Source: Acinetobacter calcoaceticus ANC 3811 (GTDB taxonomy: Bacteria; Pseudomonadota; Gammaproteobacteria; Pseudomonadales; Moraxellaceae). Taken from it: a stretch of 64,000 nt of DNA. Made by a program: the position numbers and the translations under genes. Location of the stretch: NCBI RefSeq assembly GCF_000399665.1, contig NZ_KB976986.1, positions 2,563,261 through 2,627,260 on the forward strand, read 5' to 3'. The notes below the pieces were generated by a model. The model was not told the DNA's origin. It saw nothing but the letters and a program-made list of their open reading frames with translations, and made no database searches. Shown here in pieces: positions 19,248-26,712 of the stretch; the first letter of the stretch is position 1, and each line of letters begins with the position of its first letter.

Positions 19248-19282
19248 AAGTCAGTGTAACCTTTATGGGGTACATTGACTTA
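19248..19282 (+). terminator. Weak terminator-like hairpin after the ABC1 gene
   Basis: AAGTCAgTGTAaC and GGTACATTGACTT pair with two mismatches just after the ABC1 stop codon. The following TATTAATTGTT is only mildly T-rich, and the right arm overlaps the -35 box of rpmE2. Confidence 0.45.
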
Positions 19283-19306
19283 TTAATTGTTATGTTATAA
19301 CATTTC
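19275..19306 (+). promoter_or_regulatory. Promoter with Zur-like palindrome in front of rpmE2
   Basis: TTGACT (19275-19280) and TAACAT (19298-19303), 17 bases apart, form a candidate promoter. The perfect 12-bp palindrome ATGTTATAACAT (19292-19303) lies on the -10 box, within GTTATGTTATAACATTTC. The arms match the ATGTTATA and TATAACAT halves of the gammaproteobacterial Zur box, and rpmE2 is a known Zur target in many bacteria, so zinc-dependent repression is likely. The central spacing is shorter than the E. coli consensus. Confidence 0.6.
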
Positions 19307-19337
19307 TTTAATCAAAAATAATTTAGGACAATCTCTC

Positions 19338-19592
19338 ATGCGTAAAGATATTCATCCTGCTTATCAACAAGTGTTATTTCATGACACCAATGCAGACGTG
19401 TACTTCTTAATTGGCAGTACTCTTCAGTCTAAACAAACCAAAGAATATCAAGGAAAAGTCTATCCTTATGTAACCCTTGATATTTCAAGTGCATCTCACC
19501 CTTTCTACACAGGTGAAGTACGTCAAGCAAGTAACGAAGGCCGCGTTGCAACCTTTAATAAACGCTTCGCTCGCTTTAATCGTAAGAGTTAA
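19338..19592 (+). CDS. rpmE2: 50S ribosomal protein L31 type B
   Basis: The 84-residue product starts [16 protein letters not shown], which aligns with type B L31 proteins; an ATG at 19287 would add 17 unlikely residues across the promoter. No CxxC pairs are present, which marks this as the zinc-independent form that can replace zinc-containing L31 and release zinc under starvation. TAGGACA lies at a proper distance upstream of the ATG. The operator-like palindrome in front of the gene fits zinc control. A strong terminator follows, so it is a single-gene unit. Confidence 0.94.
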   Translation: MRKDIHPAYQQVLFHDTNADVYFLIGSTLQSKQTKEYQGKVYPYVTLDISSASHPFYTGEVRQASNEGRVATFNKRFARFNRKS

Positions 19593-19630
19593 TCTTACGT
19601 TAAGATTTGACCAATACACTTAAATCATTG

Positions 19631-19670
19631 GAAGCCTAAGACTATCTCCTCCACTTAGGCTTCTTTTTTT
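19631..19670 (+). terminator. Rho-independent terminator of rpmE2
   Basis: A 10-bp perfect stem GAAGCCTAAG/CTTAGGCTTC with a 13-base loop is followed by T7. Confidence 0.94.
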
Positions 19671-19714
19671 ATGTGTATTTTTTCGATCTTTTTATGTTGT
19701 GTATAAAAGAGAAC

Positions 19715-19723
19715 TTATCCACA
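19715..19723 (+). promoter_or_regulatory. Single consensus DnaA box
   Basis: TTATCCACA matches the strong DnaA consensus exactly and lies 122 bases upstream of the HopJ-family gene. One box may occur by chance or influence that gene's transcription. Confidence 0.35.
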
Positions 19724-19844
19724 ACTTGTATAAAAACTCTTCTTATTCTGCCCACAACTCATCATTTTTTTTGCATTCACCGAGCTTTCAAAGTTGCTAT
19801 TCGATGCTATGCTTGAACCCTCATTTAATAGGAAGTTTAAGATA

Positions 19845-20180
19845 ATGGCACAAGAGTTACTTGCACAATTACAAGCAGGCACAGCAAAATTTTCAGACGT
19901 TTTAGCTCATATTGAAGCACGTTACCAACATACTCCAACGGCTTTTCAAAATGGTGCACAGCATAATGCTGCGACTGAAAATCAAGGCAGTGCAAAAGTT
20001 TTCTCTTTTGCCAAGTTACAAGGTTTAGACCAAGCACAAACTTTAAGTTTATTTGCAGAACACTACGCATCTGTATTGGCTACCCCTGAGGGCACTGACC
20101 ATCAAAATATTCGTCAGTTTATGCAAAATGGTTGGGATGGTGTGAAGTTTGAAGGTCAGGCTTTGGCTGAAAAAGCTTAA
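19845..20180 (+). CDS. HopJ type III effector family protein
   Basis: The 111-residue product starts MAQELLAQLQAG, chosen over an ATG at 19794 because TAGGAAG lies about nine bases upstream of 19845 and the family begins here. It matches the HopJ family (PF08888): residues 20-32 KFSDVLAHIEARY, then FQNG, and the C-terminal FMQNGWDGVKFEG. The family is named after a putative Pseudomonas syringae effector but occurs widely in bacteria without type III secretion, and no secretion genes are nearby, so a cytoplasmic housekeeping role is more likely than virulence. The actual function is unknown. Confidence 0.85.
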   Translation: MAQELLAQLQAGTAKFSDVLAHIEARYQHTPTAFQNGAQHNAATENQGSAKVFSFAKLQGLDQAQTLSLFAEHYASVLATPEGTDHQNIRQFMQNGWDGVKFEGQALAEKA

Positions 20181-20241
20181 TCATTTTTTAGCACAGCCTC
20201 AAATTATGAGATTTTCTAAAGCCTATTAATAGGCAATACCT

Positions 20242-20328
20242 CACTTTTGAGGGCAAAAGTGACAAAACCCTTTGTTGCGCTGATGCTACATCCATGTAGC
20301 ACAGCGAAACGACGGCATCCATGCCGTC
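20242..20328. repeat. Cluster of three palindromes (REP-like)
   Basis: Three hairpins follow one another: CACTTTTG/CAAAAGTG (20242-20261), a 13-bp stem with one bulged A around TGCTACAT-CC-ATGTAGCA (20278-20306), and GACGGCAT-CC-ATGCCGTC (20311-20328). The last two share the apex CATCCATG. This looks like a repetitive extragenic palindrome unit. Copy number cannot be judged from one window. Confidence 0.6.
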
Positions 20329-20488
20329 TATCACGATAGTAAATGACTAATTATTAATGAAATTATTTGATTAATCTCTTATATTCGATACTGGGAAAGT
20401 CATCAACAGCCTGACTCAAATCAGCCATATAATGTTTTTGCGACATATTTGATAAGTGTAAACAGATAACAGGTTCTGTTGATGAAAA

Positions 20489-20514
20489 TGGTTTTGCCTA
20501 CTTTTGCCAAAACC
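20489..20514. repeat. Palindrome GGTTTTG/CAAAACC
   Basis: A perfect 7-bp stem with an internal ACTTTTG segment resembling the first palindrome of the cluster 230 bases upstream. The GC-richer sequence that follows (20515-20560) includes GAAGC and GCCGACGGC motifs like those in other palindromic elements of the window. Confidence 0.4.
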
Positions 20515-20613
20515 CTTGCGAAGCCGCGCTTCTCAGGTCGAGCCGACGGCTAATCCAGACATAAAACTTTATTGAAAAGACTCAGCAGTAAACATTTCAA
20601 CCAAAACAAACAC

Positions 20614-20994
20614 TCAATGTCCTGCCACCCAATAATAAGTCGCCAACCCCAAACACGTAAAAATTAATGATCCAATTAAATGAATGGAAATCCCCAATAT
20701 CGCCATTCCCAACTTACCACTTTGTAATAAAGTCACAATCTCAATCGAGAACGTTGAAAACGTAGTTAAAGCACCACAAAAACCCGTAATCACAAAGAGC
20801 TTATAGTTCGGGCTTAAATCACTTTGAGCAAAGTAGGCAATCGCAAAACCAATAATAAAGCCACCAACCAAATTAACAGTGACAGTACCGAGTGGAATTT
20901 GCGGATAGATCGGGTTCAGTTTTAAACCTAAAAACCAACGTAACCACGCCCCTAGAACTGAGCCTAAAGCAATTGAAAGTAGAGAGTAATACAT
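20614..20994 (-). CDS. crcB: Fluoride ion channel CrcB/FluC
   Basis: The 126-residue protein has four transmembrane helices and the Fluc signatures: GAWLRWFLG near residue 15, [14 protein letters not shown] near 37-50 with the conserved asparagine, and [15 protein letters not shown] near 72-86 carrying the sodium-site and phenylalanine-box residues. Fluc channels work as antiparallel dimers that let fluoride leak out of the cell. Expression is set by a fluoride riboswitch about 130-190 bases upstream on the same strand. The start at 20994 has a strong AAGGGG ribosome-binding site, which overlaps the stop codon of a 15-codon upstream ORF. Confidence 0.95.
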   Translation of the reverse strand: MYYSLLSIALGSVLGAWLRWFLGLKLNPIYPQIPLGTVTVNLVGGFIIGFAIAYFAQSDLSPNYKLFVITGFCGALTTFSTFSIEIVTLLQSGKLGMAILGISIHLIGSLIFTCLGLATYYWVAGH

Positions 20995-21006
20995 AAGACC
21001 ACCCCT

Positions 21007-21054
21007 TTAGATAGACGCTAAAAGAGCAAAAAATAATGAAGGAAAATATGACAT
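21007..21054 (-). CDS. 15-codon upstream ORF between riboswitch and crcB
   Basis: An ATG at 21054 is preceded by GGAG at six bases and opens a reading frame of 15 codons (MSYFPSLFFALLASI, stop). Its TAA is immediately followed by the crcB ribosome-binding site AGGGG, so ribosomes leaving it would land at the crcB start. The peptide is hydrophobic. Its GGAG lies in the 3' arm of the hairpin 21056-21083. Translation is inferred from the site alone, and the ORF is too short to support by protein homology. Confidence 0.5.
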   Translation of the reverse strand: MSYFPSLFFALLASI

Positions 21055-21055
21055 G

Positions 21056-21083
21056 GCGTACTCCAAAAATAAGCAGAGTACGC
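21056..21083 (-). promoter_or_regulatory. Hairpin sequestering the upstream-ORF ribosome-binding site
   Basis: GCGTACTC and GAGTACGC pair over 8 bp around a 12-base loop in the crcB leader. The 3' arm contains GGAG of the 15-codon ORF. No T-run follows, so it would act on translation rather than as a terminator. Confidence 0.5.
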
Positions 21084-21088
21084 AATAA

Positions 21089-21182
21089 CCTACGTACCCA
21101 GCGATATATAAATACATGAGGGTAACGTAGGCATCATTAGCCAATACGGCGGTTTTTCAGGGGAGGAATGCCATCTCCCCGT
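21089..21182 (-). promoter_or_regulatory. Fluoride (crcB) riboswitch with expression platform
   Basis: On the minus strand the aptamer reads GGGGAGATGGCATTCCTCC (5' stem, near 21180-21162), then AAACCGCC, then GGCTAATGATGCCTACG (near 21144-21126), matching the conserved segments of the crcB motif (RF01734) in order. Its 3' strand CCTACGTTACCC can instead pair with GGGTACGTAGG (21089-21099), giving an alternative stem typical of a switching platform. Fluoride binding to the aptamer should therefore change downstream folding and raise crcB expression. Confidence 0.94.
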
Positions 21183-21232
21183 TTTAAGTATATTAGATCA
21201 TCTTGAATTTGATTTAAACATACTTTGTAAAA

Positions 21233-21643
21233 TCATGGGCGTTCATCGTATTGCGGTAAATCGTCACAAATGCTTTCCCACTCTGCTTTTGAAGCAGCAA
21301 AAATATGCATTGTCGGCTTTTGGTCTAATGGCGTATCCAGTGACCCAATTCTTACACGATACAGTTCAGGCTGCGCATCACGCGAGCTAATCAAAGGTGA
21401 ACCACATTCGCTACAGAACCAGCGGTACACACCTTCCACAGCGAATTTTTTGACTAAGTTTTCACCTTGGGTGATTTTAAAATCTGTACTTTTAACAGGA
21501 GCATTCGTGGCAAATGCTGTTCCATTGGATTTTCGGCAGCGTTGACAATGGCATTGAATAATATCTCCGATATCGCCTTTAATTTCATAGCGAATACCTT
21601 GGCACAAACAACTTCCTTGATAGACTGGTGATGCTTGAGACAT
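21233..21643 (-). CDS. GFA family (glutathione-dependent formaldehyde-activating-like) protein
   Basis: The 136-residue protein belongs to the GFA/CENP-V family of small zinc proteins. Two zinc sites are visible: CLCQGIRYEI near residue 12 with CHCQRCRKSNG near 31, and WFCSECGSPL near 74-82. The founding enzyme, Gfa of Paracoccus, speeds S-hydroxymethylglutathione formation, but most family members have no proven activity and that name should not be read as function. The gene is alone, about 50 bases from the fluoride riboswitch start and downstream of the flavoprotein gene on the same strand, with 78 bases between. The stop lies close to the riboswitch. Confidence 0.85.
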   Translation of the reverse strand: MSQASPVYQGSCLCQGIRYEIKGDIGDIIQCHCQRCRKSNGTAFATNAPVKSTDFKITQGENLVKKFAVEGVYRWFCSECGSPLISSRDAQPELYRVRIGSLDTPLDQKPTMHIFAASKAEWESICDDLPQYDERP

Positions 21644-21720
21644 GTTCTCGTAAATCCTATTATTATTGATCGCTCAAAAATAACACTTTTCACATATCAA
21701 ACATAGCGCCAAATTAGTTG

Positions 21721-22926
21721 TTATTTTTCTAAGAATGAATGTACACCTTCACCAGCCGCTCGCCCTGTGGCAAAGCATGCAGTAAGTAAGTATCCGCCCG
21801 TAGGGGCATCCCAATCCAGCATTTCACCACAGCAAAACACACCTGAGATTTGTTTGAGGCTCAAATGTTCAGTTAATGCTTTTTGCTTAATACCACCAGC
21901 ACAGCTAATCGCCTCTTCGATGGGTCTGAAGCCCTCCAACTTGATTTGAAGTGCTTTAATTTGCTGGGCCATAGTCTCTGGTTGGCTCCATAACGCTTTA
22001 TCAACCACTTCTCTAATTAAGTTAATTTTGGCCGTGTCTAAACCTGCTTTACGCCAGATATTGGTGAGCGATTGTTTTTTACCACTTTCTAATTTTTTAA
22101 CTAACTGTGTAAGCTCTACATCAGGCAATAAATCTAAAAACAAATTTAAGCTTTTCCCTTGTTTTTGTTGTTCTCGTAAAGCTCGTCCAAGTTTATAAAT
22201 GACACCACTTTCTAAACCATAGTGAGTAATCACAATATCGCCATGAGTAACTTGGCTAGGCTCAACCCACGCATTAATACGCTTTAAAGGTTCACCAAAA
22301 CAGCTTTCCATAAAAGCTGACCAAGTGTGCAATACCCCTGCATTACTTGGCTGAAAAGGTTCAATACTGAATTGATCCATCCATTGCTGCCATGCACCAT
22401 CACTACCTAATTGTGACCACGACACCGCACCGCAGGCCAATACAACCGCATCGTATTGCTGGGTAAAAGTTTCAGTGCTTTGATTATTTTGGTTTTCTAA
22501 AGTCACCGAAGTACCTTGCAAATCAATACAACGATGTCGATAAAAGAATTTAACTTGTTGCTCTGCCAAACGTTTTAGCCAAGCACGCAGTAAAGGAGCC
22601 GCTTTCATTTCGACAGGAAAAATGCGACCTGAGGTGCCCACATAAGATTCAATTCCTAGACTTTTCATCCAGTTTTGAATCCAGACAGCATCCCATTTTT
22701 CAACCCATGGTTTGAGCCATTCTGCATGGTCATAACGTTCAATAAACTGTGCTAAAGGTTCAGCATGCGAGATGTTTAACCCAGTTTTACCTGCCATAAG
22801 AAACTTACGTGCGGCTGAAGGCTTTTGTTCATATACATCAATTTCATAAGCGTATTGGCTTAGCACCTCAGCAGCCATAAGACCTGCTGGGCCTGCCCCA
22901 ATAATGGCAACCCGCTTATTCGCCAT
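21721..22926 (-). CDS. BaiN/HI0933-type NAD(P)/FAD-dependent oxidoreductase
   Basis: The protein is about 401 residues from the ATG at 22926, where MANKRVAIIGAGPAGLMAAE begins with the FAD-binding Rossmann motif; an ATG at 22959 adds 11 residues of no family value. The conserved HI0933/YhiN features are present: GKTGLNISHAEP near residue 48, a long insert domain, and the C-terminal CGEMLDWDAPTGGYLL with GRAAGEG closing the FAD site. It resembles the TIGR03862 (PP4765-type) flavoproteins of unknown substrate. It overlaps the preceding methyltransferase gene by 11 bases, so the two are translationally linked. Confidence 0.87.
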   Translation of the reverse strand: MANKRVAIIGAGPAGLMAAEVLSQYAYEIDVYEQKPSAARKFLMAGKTGLNISHAEPLAQFIERYDHAEWLKPWVEKWDAVWIQNWMKSLGIESYVGTSGRIFPVEMKAAPLLRAWLKRLAEQQVKFFYRHRCIDLQGTSVTLENQNNQSTETFTQQYDAVVLACGAVSWSQLGSDGAWQQWMDQFSIEPFQPSNAGVLHTWSAFMESCFGEPLKRINAWVEPSQVTHGDIVITHYGLESGVIYKLGRALREQQKQGKSLNLFLDLLPDVELTQLVKKLESGKKQSLTNIWRKAGLDTAKINLIREVVDKALWSQPETMAQQIKALQIKLEGFRPIEEAISCAGGIKQKALTEHLSLKQISGVFCCGEMLDWDAPTGGYLLTACFATGRAAGEGVHSFLEK

Positions 22927-23548
22927 GTGTTTGACCTTGTAATGGCGCAAACTCATCAAATCGAGTTTTATAACCTTCAGGCTTGGTCATAATGAGCTGC
23001 TGACAAAGCTCACCGCGTTCTAAATACTTAATCTCAAAATGGGTACGTGCAGATGTTTGAGCAATTTTTTCTTTTTTGTAAGGCAGCTTCCATACATTTA
23101 ATAACTGCTGCTCTGCTTCTTCAATATATTCAGGAATATTACTTGCCAGAGTAATGGTTCCATCTGTTTGCAGACGCGAGATTAAGAACTCAAAAAATGG
23201 CATATTCAACCAGCGCTGTGCTGGATTATGTGGTTCTGGATTTGGGTAGAGAATAAAGAAATGTTCAACTTGAGCAGAGTGCAAAGCATGCACTACCCAA
23301 GGTAAAGCATCTGCATGTACAGGCACCAAGTTATCTCTTGGCTCCAAACCATGCTGTTTTTGCATTGCTAAGTATTTTTCTCGGGTTCGTTCAATTGCAT
23401 ACAACGTGTGCTGTGGCTGTTGCCCACTAAATAGCAAAGCATGTTTACCCTTACCCGCTCCAATTTCTACACAAATCGGGGTGTTTTCAATCGGGGTAAA
23501 ATCGCGAGGCGCTTGCATACGTTGTGCTTGAAATTGACGAATCGGCAT
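22916..23548 (-). CDS. TrmB-like SAM-dependent methyltransferase
   Basis: The product is 210 residues from the ATG at 23548 (a GTG two codons upstream is possible). ICVEIGAGKGKHAL near residue 25 is the S-adenosylmethionine loop, and IERTREKYLAM, the following HADALPW and the FILYPNPEPHNPAQRW region match the TrmB (tRNA guanine-N7) fold in order. In true TrmB the last motif reads close to PDPWPKKRHxKRR; here the basic residues and tryptophan are missing. The protein is also shorter than TrmB (about 230-240). It may be a divergent paralog with another substrate. The gene overlaps the BaiN-type flavoprotein gene. Confidence 0.72.
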   Translation of the reverse strand: MPIRQFQAQRMQAPRDFTPIENTPICVEIGAGKGKHALLFSGQQPQHTLYAIERTREKYLAMQKQHGLEPRDNLVPVHADALPWVVHALHSAQVEHFFILYPNPEPHNPAQRWLNMPFFEFLISRLQTDGTITLASNIPEYIEEAEQQLLNVWKLPYKKEKIAQTSARTHFEIKYLERGELCQQLIMTKPEGYKTRFDEFAPLQGQTHGE

Positions 23549-23641
23549 AATCACATCAAACTAAATAAAAATCGGCATAAGTCTAACAAGTCACCTGACT
23601 TTTGCCTAATCTATTTCTCTTCACTTTGAGGATATCGCTTT

Positions 23642-23836
23642 ATGCCACGTACATTTCCCTGCCCACGTTGTGGTGAACCAAGTGTTTGGGAAGGCAATGA
23701 ATTTCGTCCATTTTGTTCTGAACGTTGTAAATTAATTGATTTAGGCGCTTGGGCAAACGATGAATATAAATTGCCTACCCAAGATGCTCCTCAGCAAAAC
23801 AAGGGTAGTCAAAATGAAGATGATTATGAGGATTAA
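23642..23836 (+). CDS. yacG: DNA gyrase inhibitor YacG
   Basis: This 64-residue zinc protein has the YacG signature [10 protein letters not shown] near residues 7-16 and [19 protein letters not shown] near 30-48, giving a four-cysteine zinc finger, with an acidic disordered tail. YacG of E. coli binds GyrB and blocks DNA binding by gyrase. Usually yacG lies next to coaE; here it is alone, between the divergent TrmB-like gene and a convergent metallo-hydrolase. Its stop codon TAA overlaps the TAA of the opposing gene (23833-23836). Confidence 0.94.
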   Translation: MPRTFPCPRCGEPSVWEGNEFRPFCSERCKLIDLGAWANDEYKLPTQDAPQQNKGSQNEDDYED

Positions 23837-24477
23837 CCTGCTTTACCCGCAACAAACGGGTTAAATTGCTTTTCATAGCCAATGGTACTCATTGGACCAT
23901 GTCCAGAAATAAACTGAGTATCATCTGGCAAACTAAAACATTCACGTTTAATCGATTCAATCAACTGCTCATGGTTACCACGTGGGAAGTCTGTTCGCCC
24001 AATCGAACCTTTAAACAGAACATCGCCTGTCCAAAGTAAGCCATGGTTTTTATTATAGAAAACCACATGTCCTGGTGTATGTCCCGGTGCAAAGCGTACT
24101 TCAAACTCATCTTCACCCAGTTTTAGTACTTCACCACCTTCAAGCCATTGATCGACTTTGACAGGTTGTGGAATCGGAAAGCCATAACGTGCTGATACTT
24201 CCTGAATCATATCTAGCCAGAACTGATCTTCTTTGTGTGGACCAATAACCGGAACGCTCCATTCTTTGGCAAGCTCGCCTACCGCTCCTGCATGATCTAA
24301 ATGCCCATGAGTGAGCCACAGAGCCTTCACTTTTAGACCTAAGGCTTCAACTTCTTTTTTCAAAACAGCAGCATCGCCACCTGCATCAATCAAAACTGCT
24401 TCTTTCGTTTCACTGTCCCAAACAAGGGAACAATTTTGAGCAAATGCAGTAACGGGAACAATTTTGACTTGCAGCAT
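23833..24477 (-). CDS. YcbL/glyoxalase II-type metallo-beta-lactamase fold hydrolase
   Basis: The 214-residue protein has the metallo-beta-lactamase metal motif [14 protein letters not shown] near residues 56-69, [10 protein letters not shown] near 132, [18 protein letters not shown] near 150 and a last histidine in SGHGP near 193. The length and the single-domain form match YcbL-type enzymes, which hydrolyse S-lactoylglutathione or related thioesters without the C-terminal domain of full GloB. Two metal ions are expected. It lies 23 bases downstream of hemH on the same strand, so the two are probably co-transcribed. The substrate is inferred only. Confidence 0.87.
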   Translation of the reverse strand: MLQVKIVPVTAFAQNCSLVWDSETKEAVLIDAGGDAAVLKKEVEALGLKVKALWLTHGHLDHAGAVGELAKEWSVPVIGPHKEDQFWLDMIQEVSARYGFPIPQPVKVDQWLEGGEVLKLGEDEFEVRFAPGHTPGHVVFYNKNHGLLWTGDVLFKGSIGRTDFPRGNHEQLIESIKRECFSLPDDTQFISGHGPMSTIGYEKQFNPFVAGKAG

Positions 24478-24500
24478 AAGAACCTCTGGCTAAAACGCAA

Positions 24501-25517
24501 TTAACGGTGGGCTAAGGTATGGGTAAGGGCATCAAGATTAGCCTGAACTAAACCTGCAAGCAAATCAATATGAGCTTGATCGCTGTTTAGAGCTGGAATA
24601 TAAGCATAGCTACCACCACCTGCTTCTTGAAACAATTCTGCATTTTGAATGGCTAACTCTTCAAGTGTTTCTAAACAATCGGCAGAAAAAGCTGGACTTA
24701 CTACCTGAACAGACTTAACACCTTGCTTCGCCCAATCTTGTAAAAGCTGGTCTGTATAAGGCTTAACCCATTCTTGTTTTCCAAAACGTGACTGGAAGCT
24801 AATTGCCCATTCATCATCTTTTAAATGTAAGGCTTCAGCGACTAACTTTGCTGTAATACGACAACGATCTGCATAAGGGTCGCCTTTATCTGCATACGGC
24901 TGTGGAATCCCGTGAAATGACATCAACAGTTTTTCAGGTTTACCATGCTGCTCTTGGTAGGCTAAAACGCTTTCTGCCAATGCTTGAATAAACATAGGAT
25001 GCTGATAATAGTCTTTAATGATGGTCAGACCCGGCAAGTTCCGCTGAGCTGGAATCCACTTGGCAAATGCATCATATAACGGCGCTGTAGACGTTGCAGA
25101 ATATTGAGGAAATAAAGGCAATAAAATGACATGTTCTTGTGGGTTAACCGTCAATTTTTCTAAAACTTTATCAATACCCGGATTACCGTAAGTCATTGCG
25201 GGTAAAACGGTTAAATCAAACTGTTTATTTTCTTGTTCTAAATAAGCCTGTACACGTTTGGCTTGTTCAAACACAATTTCGCGCATTGGCGAGTCTGCTG
25301 ACCATACTGAAGCATAGGCATGCGCCACTCTTTTCGGGCGAAAAGGTAAAACAAACAGATTTAAAATAATCCACCAGATCAGTTTCGGTATTTCAATCAC
25401 ACGTGAATCAGATAAAAACTGTTTTAAAAAACGGCGCACCGCAGGCACAGTCGCCTCATCTGGTGTGCCTAAATTCGCTAAAATGACAGTAACTTTCGGT
25501 TTTTGTTCAAACGACAT
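24501..25517 (-). CDS. hemH: Ferrochelatase
   Basis: The 338-residue enzyme inserts ferrous iron into protoporphyrin IX, the last step of heme synthesis. The active-site histidine is in [19 protein letters not shown] near residue 200, and the conserved acidic stretch is in [16 protein letters not shown] near 272-287. N-terminal [20 protein letters not shown] is typical. No CxxC iron-sulfur ligands occur at the C-terminus, as in other gammaproteobacteria. The promoter probably lies in the 73-bp gap to the DUF4062 gene, and the downstream metallo-hydrolase likely shares the transcript. The start has a moderate ribosome-binding site (AAGGCAT). Confidence 0.95.
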   Translation of the reverse strand: MSFEQKPKVTVILANLGTPDEATVPAVRRFLKQFLSDSRVIEIPKLIWWIILNLFVLPFRPKRVAHAYASVWSADSPMREIVFEQAKRVQAYLEQENKQFDLTVLPAMTYGNPGIDKVLEKLTVNPQEHVILLPLFPQYSATSTAPLYDAFAKWIPAQRNLPGLTIIKDYYQHPMFIQALAESVLAYQEQHGKPEKLLMSFHGIPQPYADKGDPYADRCRITAKLVAEALHLKDDEWAISFQSRFGKQEWVKPYTDQLLQDWAKQGVKSVQVVSPAFSADCLETLEELAIQNAELFQEAGGGSYAYIPALNSDQAHIDLLAGLVQANLDALTHTLAHR

Positions 25518-25590
25518 GAGTAAATGCCTTTCAGTTCATCTTATGACACTAATGTAACAGTTTTCAGTGTCATATATAAATTGAATCGCT

Positions 25591-26595
25591 CTAAGCTTTT
25601 AATCGAACGCCTCGATGGTTCCATTTATAACTCAGCAATATCTTTTGAGCTTTGGTGGTTAGTTTCCATAGGCCATATGATTGTTCAGTTTGCGTTGGGA
25701 CAATCCAGCCTTGTGATTGCATTTGATTTTTAATTCGAAACAGTGCCTTGTGATTAATCTGGGCACAAGCTACCGCATGTGCACGAGGTAATTCCTGACG
25801 GGCATCTTCTAAGCCTGCCTGATTTAAATATTCATTCAGACAAATTCCAAAATTTTCTTCTGGCACAGCTGTTTCAAAGCGCTTTGCCAGCACGCTCAAC
25901 AACTGAGACCATGTCATTTGTCGTTGTCGTTTAAGCTCTTTAAAGTTGCCATCCTGAAATGCTTGAATCTGATATTCAAATGCAAAAATATCTTGTGGTT
26001 CAACTTCCTTTAACTGAGTTGATGGCTCGGTTACTCGCTGTTCTAAATGCAAAATTTTACTTCTTAAGAGTCTAATTTCATCTTCTAACTGCTGAGCTTG
26101 ATGAGCAGGAACCCAGCCTTGTCCCATATGTTGCTCAACCATTAAAGGTATATTTAAACGGACAGCCAACTCCAATTCGCGTGGAGTTTTAAAGTAAAAA
26201 ATATGCTTTGCTTCGTGTAATAACTTTTTTCTAAATGCGAGAAATTTATCTTTAAGTTGTGGATGTGTTTCTTGTAAATCTATTTCACGACTTTCAGGCT
26301 GTTCATGCATGAACACAATAATAGGTTTAGCCTGACTTAACGCGTATTCATATTCTAAAGACAGATAACTCACACCAGAAATCGATTGTTCTCCATACTG
26401 ACTTCCTAGAAGTAAGATTACATAATCACATTCATCAATTTGTCGACGTGCAAGTGTGGTTGTTAAAGGTGTTCGATGTTCTAGTCCCCAAGCAAAGAAA
26501 CCCATCCCCACCAAGGTTTGAGACAAAACCATTCTCTCTGGCTGCATATCGCGGCCAGACGTTGAAATAAAAATCTGATAGCGTGTATCGAGCAT
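25591..26595 (-). CDS. DUF4062 domain protein with coiled coil
   Basis: The product is 334 residues from the ATG at 26595, which has AAGGG ten bases upstream; an ATG at 26616 adds seven residues. Residues 1-100 form a DUF4062 domain, a TIR/nucleoside-deoxyribosyltransferase-like fold: YQIFISTSGRDM opens the first strand, DYVILLLGSQYG is the fourth, and SYLSLEYEYAL holds the conserved glutamate. Residues about 172-195 look like a coiled coil (EDEIRLLRSKILHLEQRV). The remainder, to residue 334, is an uncharacterised alpha-helical region that ends in a winged-helix-like stretch. DUF4062 occurs at the N-terminus of some STAND-type signalling proteins; no ATPase is present here. Function is unknown. 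Confidence 0.75.
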   Translation of the reverse strand: MLDTRYQIFISTSGRDMQPERMVLSQTLVGMGFFAWGLEHRTPLTTTLARRQIDECDYVILLLGSQYGEQSISGVSYLSLEYEYALSQAKPIIVFMHEQPESREIDLQETHPQLKDKFLAFRKKLLHEAKHIFYFKTPRELELAVRLNIPLMVEQHMGQGWVPAHQAQQLEDEIRLLRSKILHLEQRVTEPSTQLKEVEPQDIFAFEYQIQAFQDGNFKELKRQRQMTWSQLLSVLAKRFETAVPEENFGICLNEYLNQAGLEDARQELPRAHAVACAQINHKALFRIKNQMQSQGWIVPTQTEQSYGLWKLTTKAQKILLSYKWNHRGVRLKA

Positions 26596-26712
26596 AACAA
26601 TACCCTTTCGCCCCACGATCTGTATGTGACTTAAAATCAGCCAAGATCATGAACCGCCCCAAATAAAATAATAAATATAAAAAAACACTATTTTCTAAAT
26701 GATGCTAAAAGA

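Larger units (their letters stand above)
20181..20613. other. Gene-free region with dispersed palindromes
   Basis: This 433-bp stretch between the convergent HopJ-family gene and crcB holds no credible ORF. It contains four perfect or near-perfect hairpins described under the neighbouring repeat entries, separated by A+T-rich sequence. I see no promoter or terminator with a clear T-run. Confidence 0.7.

Noticed and set aside
20873..21085. 70-residue ORF across the crcB leader
   Set aside because: It is in a different frame from crcB, overlaps the riboswitch platform, and has no homology; the 15-codon ORF has the better site.
25524..25733. 69-residue plus-strand ORF opposite the hemH-DUF4062 junction
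   Set aside because: It is antisense to the coding end of the DUF4062 gene and has no ribosome-binding site or domain.
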